Positions 1-4,884 of a stretch of 6,571 nucleotides of DNA are shown one piece after another. The first letter of the stretch is position 1. Each line of letters starts with the position of its first letter. This DNA comes from JAAYCB01 sp012744395 (lineage in GTDB: Bacteria > Planctomycetota > Planctomycetia > Pirellulales > Thermoguttaceae): the NCBI GenBank assembly GCA_028703175.1, contig JAQVNJ010000196.1:1-6571 (forward strand), given 5' to 3'. The notes beneath the pieces are model-generated. The model saw only the letters and a program-made list of their open reading frames with translations. It had not been told where the DNA came from and made no database searches. Position numbers and translations under genes: made by a program.

Positions 1-97
1 TTCCCACCGTCAGACATTCCGAGCCACCGGTGCTGACCGTGCGTTTAGGCCGAATTGGCCCGGGGGGAAAGCGTCAACCCCGCCGGCGCTCGTTCAA

Positions 98-433
98 CCC
101 CCCCAAATCCCGCCGGCTTGTCCGGCGGATCTTTCGGTTTCCCACTACCCCCGCGCGGCTTGCCCTCCCCCCAAATCCCGCCGGCTTGCCCGGCGGATCT
201 TTCGGTTTCCCACTACCCCCAGCGGCTTGCCCTCCCCCAAAATCCCGCCGGCTTGTCCGGCGGATCTTTCGGTTTCCCACTACCCCCAGCGGCTTGCCCG
301 GCCCCCAAATCCCGCCGGCTTGCCCGGCGGATCTTTCGGTTTCCCACTATCCCCGCGCGGCTTGCCCGGCGGATCTTTCGGTTTCTCACTATCCCCGCGC
401 GGCTTGCCCGGCGGATCCTTCGGTTTCTCACTA
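98..433 (+). repeat. Tandem GC-rich repeat array 1 (six cores, 67/68-bp then 42-bp units)
   Basis: Six copies of a 33-bp core start at 115, 183, 250, 317, 359 and 401. Each core reads GGCTTG(C/T)CCGGCGGATC, then a TTTCGG-like segment, and ends TTTCCCACTA or TTTCTCACTA. Spacing is 68, 67, 67, 42 and 42 bp. In the long units the core is followed by a second partial GGCTTGCC (157, 224, 291), then a C-rich linker ending AAATCCCGCC. The 42-bp units lack that linker. In the first four copies the linker end and core form a perfect 7-bp hairpin, CCGCCGG / CCGGCGG, with a CTTGT or CTTGC loop, followed by a moderately T-rich tail. All three forward frames stay open through the array, but the translations are low-complexity and change frame with unit length, so I do not consider it coding. 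Identical units recur at the other end of the window. Role unknown; a REP-like dispersed repeat or terminator-like element is possible. Confidence 0.93.
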
Positions 434-440
434 CAGTCGC

Positions 441-474
441 GTCCGCAAGAGCGTGCGGGGAGCATCTTGCGGGC
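441..474. promoter_or_regulatory. Inverted repeat upstream of hisA, overlapping candidate -35 box
   Basis: CCGCAAGA (443-450) and TCTTGCGG (465-472) are perfect 8-bp inverted arms separated by 14 bp. One G-T wobble and one further G-C pair extend the stem to 441-474. It lies between the repeat array and hisA, and its right arm contains the candidate -35 hexamer at 467-472. It could be an operator for a dimeric repressor, or an RNA hairpin of a transcript arriving from upstream. The sequence does not decide between these. Confidence 0.4.
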
Positions 475-495
475 GGGCTGGATGTGTGTCATATT
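467..495 (+). promoter_or_regulatory. Candidate sigma70-like promoter for hisA
   Basis: TTGCGG (467-472) and CATATT (490-495) are separated by 17 bp, in the only A/T-rich patch between the array and hisA. Each hexamer is only a partial match to TTGACA/TATAAT (3/6 and 4/6). Transcription would start near 502, giving a leader of about 40 nt before the GTG at 542. Planctomycete promoter consensus is not well enough known to me to be more certain. Confidence 0.35.
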
Positions 496-541
496 ACGCG
501 TTTTGTTTCACGGTGAAAGCGCAAGCGGCAGAGGCGTGGGA

Positions 542-1261
542 GTGGAAGTCTGGGCGGCAATCGACCTTCGTGGGGGGAAGTGCGTACGCCTCCGGCAGGG
601 GGACTATGCACAGGAAACCGTTTTCGGAGACGATCCGGCCGCGATGGCTCGCAACTGGATTGAGCAAGGTGGCAGGCGACTGCATTTGGTCGATCTCGAC
701 GCCGCGAAGGATGGTAGTTCAGCGAATCTGGCGAGTATTTGCGCGATCGTCGGTGCGGTCGGCGTCCCCTGCGAGCTTGGGGGCGGTGTTCGCAGCGAGG
801 AGAAGATTGCAGAATTGCTGGCGATTGGGCTGGCGAGGCTGGTTGTCGGCACCCGCGCGTTGAAGGATCCGGCCTGGTTCCGCCAGATGGTCAGGCGATT
901 TCCTGGCAGGCTCGTACTGGGGATCGACGCCCGGGATGGGATGGTTGCCACCGACGGGTGGCTTGAGACGAGTCAGACGCCTGCAATCGATCTGGCGCAG
1001 CAGTTCGCGGGCGAGCCGCTCGCGGCGATCGTCTACACCGACATTGCCACCGACGGGATGATGGCCGGGCCGAACGTGGCGGCGATGGCCGATATGCAGG
1101 CGGCGGTCGACCTGCCGGTGGTGGCCTCGGGCGGCGTGACGACGCTCGACGACGTTCGGCGGCTCGCCGCCGCCCGCCTGGCCGGCTGCATCATTGGTCG
1201 GGCCCTGTATCAGGGGACGATCGGGCTGGCCGCCGCCCTCGAGGTGGCGGACGATTCCTAG
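542..1261 (+). CDS. hisA: HisA, ProFAR isomerase (histidine biosynthesis)
   Basis: HisA catalyses the Amadori rearrangement of ProFAR to PRFAR, the fourth step of histidine synthesis, in the cytoplasm. The 239-residue product has the usual family length and a (beta/alpha)8 barrel pattern. The two catalytic aspartates are D8 (AAID8LRGG) and D129 (LGID129ARDG). Phosphate-binding glycine segments are ELGGGVRS (78-85), ASGGV (195-199) and GCIIGRAL (215-222), and YTDIATDGM (165-173) carries the family TDI signature. I chose GTG at 542 because it places EVWAAIDL at the normal N-terminus and has GAGG at 531-534, seven bases upstream. GTG 536 and ATG 482 are in frame, but ATG 482 would add 20 atypical residues and lies upstream of the candidate -10 box. 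The frame stays open back into the repeat array, so a longer call would be an artefact. No other his gene is visible. The next gene starts 113 bp downstream. Confidence 0.95.
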   Translation: MEVWAAIDLRGGKCVRLRQGDYAQETVFGDDPAAMARNWIEQGGRRLHLVDLDAAKDGSSANLASICAIVGAVGVPCELGGGVRSEEKIAELLAIGLARLVVGTRALKDPAWFRQMVRRFPGRLVLGIDARDGMVATDGWLETSQTPAIDLAQQFAGEPLAAIVYTDIATDGMMAGPNVAAMADMQAAVDLPVVASGGVTTLDDVRRLAAARLAGCIIGRALYQGTIGLAAALEVADDS

Positions 1262-1374
1262 GGCCGGCGGACGGACCCTCCGCACGGCGTTTCGGGCACC
1301 CCCTCCGCGCGGATCACAACCAAGAACAACGGAAAACACTCAGACCCTCACGCTCCAGTCAAAGGGACCTCTCG

Positions 1375-3471
1375 ATGGCGAAGTATCAAGTCGACGACAT
1401 CCGCAACATCGCCTTGTGTGGACATGGATCGGCCGGAAAGACAACTCTCGTCGACAAGATTCTGACGAGCACCGGCACGCTCAGCCGGCAGGCGAGCGTG
1501 GACGACGGCACGAGCATCTGCGACTTCGACGACGAGGAGAAGGTCCACAAGTATTCGATCGAAGCCACGGTGACGCACTTCGACCACAAGAAGAAGCACT
1601 TCAACCTGATTGACACGCCTGGCTATCCGGACTTCATTGGCCAGACGATCGGAGCCCTTCGCGCCGCCGACACGGCGGCGATCGTGATCAACGCCTCGGC
1701 AGGGATCGAGGTCAACACGCGGCGCGTCTTCGCCGAGGCCAAGGCTGCCGGCATCGGCCGGATGATCCTGGTCAACAAGCTCGACGCGGACAACCTCGAT
1801 TTCCCGGCCCTGCTCGCGACGATCCAGGAGATCTTCGGTCCCGAGTGCGTTCCCTTGAATGTCCCCATCGGAATCGGACGCAATTTCCAGGGCGTCGCCA
1901 GCACGCTGACGCTTCCCGGCGACGCGGCCGGGGCCGTGATCGATCCGGCGGAAATCCATGATTCGCTGATCGAGTCGATCGTCATGGCCGACGAAGCGAT
2001 GATGGAATCCTACTTGGAAGGGAAGATGCCCACCGACGAGCAACTCTCCACGCTGCTCGTCCAGGCCGTGGCCGACGGGAGCCTTGTGCCGATCATCTGC
2101 GTCTCGGGCAAGACGGGCACGGGGCTCGCCGAGCTGCTCGACGCGCTGGTGATGTGCGCCCTGCCGCCGGGCGTGCCGAAGCGGACGGCCCAAAACGCCG
2201 CCGGCGAGCCGGTGGAGTTGAAGGCCGACCCGGCCGGCCCGCTCGTCGCCCAGGTCTTCAAAACCCGCATCGACCCCTTCGTGCAGAAGCTGAATTTCAT
2301 CCGCGTCTTCTCCGGCACCCTGAAACGCGACGCCGTTGTCCCGGCGACCGGCGTTCGCAAGGGGCTGAAGATCGCCCAGCTGCTCTGCGTCCAGGCGGAC
2401 GAGACCACGCCGGTCGACGAGGCGCCGGCCGGCTCGATCGTGGCAATCGCCAAGCTCGAAGACCTGCAAACCGGCATGACGCTCGGAGAGCCGGTGATGC
2501 CCCCGATCAAGTTCCCCACGCCGATGGTCGGGCTGGCCGTGACGCCCAAGAGCCGCGCCGACCAGACGAAGCTCTCCGGCGCTCTCCACAAGCTCGTCGA
2601 GGAGGACCCCACGTTCCACCGCGAACTCGACATGCAGACCAAGGAAACCGTCATCACCGGCATGAGCGAACTCCATCTACAGATCATCCAGGAACGGCTC
2701 AAACGCCGCGACAAGGTCGAGGTCGACACGAAGCCGCCGAAGATCCCCTACCGCGAGACGATCCAGGCCAACGCCGCCGGCAGCTACCGCCACAAGAAGC
2801 AGAGCGGCGGCAGCGGCCAGTTCGCCGAGGTCCACATCCGCATGTTCCCCCTGCCGACCGGCACGAACATCGAGGAATACGCAACCAAGGAACGCTTCCC
2901 CTCGATGAAGGAAATTCACTACGACGAGGCGAACAACTTCCTCTGGATCGACTCGGTCGTGGGCGGCACGATCCCGAGCAACTTCATGCCCGCCGTGGAG
3001 AAGGGGTTCCGCGATCGGCTGGAGCGCGGCGTGATCGCCGGATACCGCGTGCAGAACGTCTGCGTCGAAGTCCACTTCGGCAAGGATCACCCGGTCGACA
3101 GCAACGAGCAGGCCTTCAAGACGGCCTCCTCGATGGTCTTCCGGAATGTCTTCCAGCAGGCCAAGCCCGGCCTGCTCGAACCGATCGTGAAGATCGAGAT
3201 CACCGTCCCCGCGGACAAGGTCGGCGACATCAACAGCGACATGTCGAGCCGCCGCGGCCGTCCGCTGGGCATCGCCTCGGCCGGCGGCGGCATGCAGACG
3301 GTCATCGCCGAGGTGCCCCTGGCGGAGGTGACGACCTACAACCGGACACTGGCCAGCGTGACCGGCGGGCAAGGCAGCTACACGATCGAGTTCAGCCGCT
3401 ACGACGTCGTGCCACCCAATGTCCAGCAGGAGATCATCCGCGCCGCCAAGGTCGAGGAAGAGGAGGAATAG
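1375..3471 (+). CDS. Elongation factor G paralogue (EF-G-2 type GTPase)
   Basis: A 698-residue, full-length translation-factor GTPase with the five EF-G domains. The G domain is at about 1-265, with P-loop GHGSAGKT (16-23), DTPGYPDF (80-87), NKLD (134-137) and a G5-like SGK (244-246). Domain II is at about 285-375, III at 382-455, IV at 460-590 (start QSGGSGQF, 476-483) and V at 600-690, followed by an acidic EEEEE tail. The DTPGHVDF histidine of canonical EF-G is Tyr84 here, and the switch I RGITI segment is replaced by HKYSI (58-62). Thermus EF-G-2 differs in the same way, so this looks like that subfamily and not the housekeeping fusA. The domain IV tip keeps a histidine (H572 in DHPVDS), which suggests it still enters the ribosomal A site. 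Its role in translocation, recycling or a stress function cannot be read from sequence. Start: ATG with AAAGGGA (1361-1367) seven bases upstream. Confidence 0.93.
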   Translation: MAKYQVDDIRNIALCGHGSAGKTTLVDKILTSTGTLSRQASVDDGTSICDFDDEEKVHKYSIEATVTHFDHKKKHFNLIDTPGYPDFIGQTIGALRAADTAAIVINASAGIEVNTRRVFAEAKAAGIGRMILVNKLDADNLDFPALLATIQEIFGPECVPLNVPIGIGRNFQGVASTLTLPGDAAGAVIDPAEIHDSLIESIVMADEAMMESYLEGKMPTDEQLSTLLVQAVADGSLVPIICVSGKTGTGLAELLDALVMCALPPGVPKRTAQNAAGEPVELKADPAGPLVAQVFKTRIDPFVQKLNFIRVFSGTLKRDAVVPATGVRKGLKIAQLLCVQADETTPVDEAPAGSIVAIAKLEDLQTGMTLGEPVMPPIKFPTPMVGLAVTPKSRADQTKLSGALHKLVEEDPTFHRELDMQTKETVITGMSELHLQIIQERLKRRDKVEVDTKPPKIPYRETIQANAAGSYRHKKQSGGSGQFAEVHIRMFPLPTGTNIEEYATKERFPSMKEIHYDEANNFLWIDSVVGGTIPSNFMPAVEKGFRDRLERGVIAGYRVQNVCVEVHFGKDHPVDSNEQAFKTASSMVFRNVFQQAKPGLLEPIVKIEITVPADKVGDINSDMSSRRGRPLGIASAGGGMQTVIAEVPLAEVTTYNRTLASVTGGQGSYTIEFSRYDVVPPNVQQEIIRAAKVEEEEE

Positions 3472-3500
3472 CCCGGATTCTTCACCAGCCGAGCGCAGGT

Positions 3501-3551
3501 GCGACGCGTCAGCGAGGCGCCCGGCCCGAGTTGGCCTCGCTGGCGCTTCGC
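3501..3551 (+). terminator. Long hairpin after the EF-G paralogue gene
   Basis: Positions 3501-3518 pair with 3534-3551 in 17 of 18 positions: a 13-bp run including one G-T wobble (3506-3518 with 3534-3546), one mismatch, then four more pairs. The loop is 15 nt. The hairpin starts 30 bases after the EF-G stop codon. No T-tract follows, so it is not a textbook intrinsic terminator. It may stabilise the 3' end, help termination, or be a dispersed REP-like palindrome. The structure is directly visible; the function is inferred from position. Confidence 0.5.
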
Positions 3552-3599
3552 CCTGACGACGCCGCGCGACCGTCGAATAATTCCCGGTCTGTCTCCGCC

Positions 3600-3616
3600 G
3601 CCGGCTGCGTGCCGGC
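3600..3616. other. Small GC hairpin in the EF-G/cysE gap
   Basis: GCCGGC (3600-3605) and GCCGGC (3611-3616) flank TGCGT, giving a perfect 6-bp stem with a 5-nt loop. No T-rich tail follows. GCCGGC is self-complementary and common in GC-rich DNA, so chance is a real possibility. Confidence 0.25.
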
Positions 3617-3674
3617 CGTGCGGCCATTTCGCCTAAACTTGCCTGCCCGTCCAAACCGAAGACATCTCGTGGGC

Positions 3675-3703
3675 TTGCTTTCTGAAACCAGCGCGCCTAG
3701 GAT
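3675..3703 (+). promoter_or_regulatory. Candidate promoter of the cysE leader transcript
   Basis: TTGCTT (3675-3680) and TAGGAT (3698-3703) are separated by exactly 17 bp, with 3/6 and 4/6 matches to the sigma70 hexamers. The predicted start near 3710 would place the leader peptide's Shine-Dalgarno about 17 nt into the transcript and cysE about 190 nt downstream. This fits a regulated leader. The boxes are weak matches, so this is a candidate only. Confidence 0.38.
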
Positions 3704-3741
3704 TCCCGCAGCAGGGGGTCTGCCCTGGAGGGGGCTCTCCA

Positions 3742-3795
3742 ATGACCAGCTCGCCGATCGCAATCGTCTGCCGCGGCTGCCTCTGTCCGGTTTAG
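3742..3795 (+). CDS. Putative cysteine-rich leader peptide upstream of cysE
   Basis: A 17-codon frame encodes MTSSPIAIVCRGCLCPV, ending in TAG (3793-3795). Cysteines are at residues 10, 13 and 15 (codons TGC 3769, TGC 3778, TGT 3784), just before the stop. A strong Shine-Dalgarno, GGAGGGGG (3727-3734), ends seven bases before the ATG, and it is better than the site in front of cysE. The frame lies about 110 bp upstream of the gene for the first enzyme of cysteine synthesis. A perfect hairpin begins in its last Cys codon and spans the stop. Leader peptides rich in the end-product amino acid are the established hallmark of amino-acid attenuation, and Cys-containing leaders of sulfur genes have been described in actinobacteria. 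The proposed role here is therefore sensing charged tRNA-Cys. It is too short for compositional proof; expression and function are inferred. Confidence 0.55.
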   Translation: MTSSPIAIVCRGCLCPV

Positions 3796-3803
3796 CACCG
3801 GAC
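3785..3803 (+). promoter_or_regulatory. Perfect hairpin spanning the leader-peptide stop codon
   Basis: GTCCGGT (3785-3791) pairs perfectly with ACCGGAC (3797-3803) around the 5-nt loop TTAGC. The left arm covers the end of the last Cys codon and the Pro and Val codons of the leader peptide, and the loop contains most of the TAG stop. A ribosome reaching the stop codon would melt it, while one stalled well upstream would not. That is why it may be a switching element of an attenuator. No T-tract follows, so it is not an intrinsic terminator by itself. Confidence 0.5.
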
Positions 3804-3806
3804 GAC

Positions 3807-3870
3807 TCTGCCAGCCCCTCATCGTTGCGCGTTCTTCCTCCTTGCCACTCTTGTGCTCTCCTGCGCCCCC
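3807..3870 (+). promoter_or_regulatory. C/T-rich, G-poor leader segment (possible Rho-loading region)
   Basis: Between the leader hairpin and cysE the RNA-like strand is strongly pyrimidine-rich. C greatly outnumbers G (roughly 11 G in 63 bases), with runs such as TTCTTCCTCCTTG. C-rich, G-poor, unstructured RNA is what Rho binds. If the leader peptide is translated and released at 3795, this naked segment would be exposed before cysE. A Rho role is inference; the composition is visible. Confidence 0.3.
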
Positions 3871-3903
3871 GGCGGGTTGCCGCAGCCGAGCGGGACATGA
3901 CTC

Positions 3904-4884
3904 ATGGCCACTGACTTTCGCCTCAAGGAAACCCTTCCCCAGCTGGTCGACCGGATCGTCGACACCTACTGCCAGGTAGGCTCGATGAATCATCTCGGGC
4001 ATTGCCCGCTGCCCAACTACGAGGTGATCATCTCGGTCACCGACGATCTCAAGGAGATCCTCTACCCCGGCTACCGCCGCCGCGACGGGCTGCATTTGGG
4101 CAACGTGACCTATCACGTCGGCGACCTGCTCGACAAGCTGCACGACCGCCTGACCTCGCAAATTGCCCGGGCGATCTGCCACGACCGGGGCGAAAACGTG
4201 ATCTGCGACCCGCAGAAGAAATTCGACTTCGAGTCGCTCGGGCAGAAAAAGACGCTCGAATTCCTGGGGAGAATCCCCGAACTCCGCGGCCGCCTGGCGC
4301 TGGACGTCGAGGCGGCGTACGCGGGCGATCCGGCCTGCAAATCGCTCGACGAGGTGATCTTCTGCTATCCCGGACTCGAGGCGGTGACCGTCTACCGCCT
4401 GGCCCACCTGCTGCACTCCCTCGAAGTGCCGCTGATTCCCCGCATGATGACCGAATGGGCCCACGCCCGCACCGGCATCGACATCCATCCCGGCGCAAAG
4501 ATCGGAGACCATTTCTTCATCGACCATGGAACCGGCGTGGTCATCGGCGAGACCTGCGAGATCGGCAATTGGGTCAAGCTCTACCAGGGCGTGACCCTCG
4601 GCGCGCTGAGCTTTCCCACCGACGAGCAAGGGAACCTGGTCCGCGGCACGAAGCGCCATCCGACGATCGAGGACCGGGTGGTGATCTATGCCAACGCCAC
4701 GGTGCTCGGAGGAGAGACGGTCATCGGCCGCGATGCCGTGATCGGGTCCAGTGTATGGCTCACCCAGTCGGTGCCGCCGGGCACGACCGTGACGCTCGAA
4801 AAGCCCAATCTGCGAATCCGCGGCGCCGGCGGCGACGAGCTGATGCCGACAACAAGACCAGAACCGCACGAATCCGCCCCATGA
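3904..4884 (+). CDS. cysE: Serine O-acetyltransferase (CysE/EpsC type)
   Basis: The enzyme transfers acetyl from acetyl-CoA to L-serine, making O-acetylserine, the carbon skeleton for cysteine, in the cytoplasm. The 326 residues comprise an alpha-helical N-terminal domain (about 5-190) and a left-handed beta-helix of hexapeptide repeats (about 191-295). Catalytic residues align with the E. coli enzyme (273 aa): D193 in GIDIHP, D207-H208 in IDHGTG, and H252 in KRHPTI. An insertion of about 15 residues (ALSFPTDEQGNLVRG) precedes KRHPTIED, as in the EpsC-like subfamily. The tail ends ESAP and lacks the terminal isoleucine that classical CysE inserts into CysK, so the standard cysteine synthase complex may not form. 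An in-frame TGA at 3898-3900 fixes ATG 3904 as the first possible start. The upstream Shine-Dalgarno is weak. The preceding leader with its Cys-rich peptide suggests regulation by cysteine supply, and the stop overlaps the next gene's start. Confidence 0.94.
   Translation: MATDFRLKETLPQLVDRIVDTYCQVGSMNHLGHCPLPNYEVIISVTDDLKEILYPGYRRRDGLHLGNVTYHVGDLLDKLHDRLTSQIARAICHDRGENVICDPQKKFDFESLGQKKTLEFLGRIPELRGRLALDVEAAYAGDPACKSLDEVIFCYPGLEAVTVYRLAHLLHSLEVPLIPRMMTEWAHARTGIDIHPGAKIGDHFFIDHGTGVVIGETCEIGNWVKLYQGVTLGALSFPTDEQGNLVRGTKRHPTIEDRVVIYANATVLGGETVIGRDAVIGSSVWLTQSVPPGTTVTLEKPNLRIRGAGGDELMPTTRPEPHESAP

Noticed and set aside
1..97. Possible end of an upstream gene
   Set aside because: The translations are short and show no recognisable C-terminus; nothing can be supported.
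98..433. CRISPR array
   Set aside because: Units are contiguous and nearly identical throughout; there are no unique spacers and no cas genes in the window.
213..492. Reverse-strand repeat proteins with 14-residue periods (for example GKPKDPPGKPRGDS)
   Set aside because: The in-frame period exists only in the 42-bp units; the 67-68-bp units shift frame, and the same pattern appears in several frames and at the other array. It is a by-product of the DNA repeat.
1348..2676. Long antisense open frame over the EF-G gene (442 codons)
   Set aside because: It is a shadow produced by high GC at third codon positions of the EF-G gene; its translation is Arg/Gly/Asp/His-rich and unlike any family.
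3509..3898. 129-codon antisense frame in the EF-G/cysE gap
   Set aside because: Low-complexity Arg/Ser/Gly translation; the stretch is better explained by hairpins and the cysE leader.
3796..3900. Frame after the leader stop encoding a lipoprotein-like FFLLATLVLSCAPGG
   Set aside because: It has no ATG/GTG/TTG start with a ribosome-binding site, ends at TGA 3898-3900, and its hydrophobicity follows from the pyrimidine-rich DNA. A decayed gene fused to the leader frame cannot be fully excluded.
2154..3914. 586-codon forward frame overlapping the EF-G gene
   Set aside because: An Arg/Pro-rich alternate-frame shadow of a clearly real gene.
3897..3914. Five-codon frame MTHGH overlapping the cysE start
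   Set aside because: It has no Shine-Dalgarno of its own and is most likely chance.
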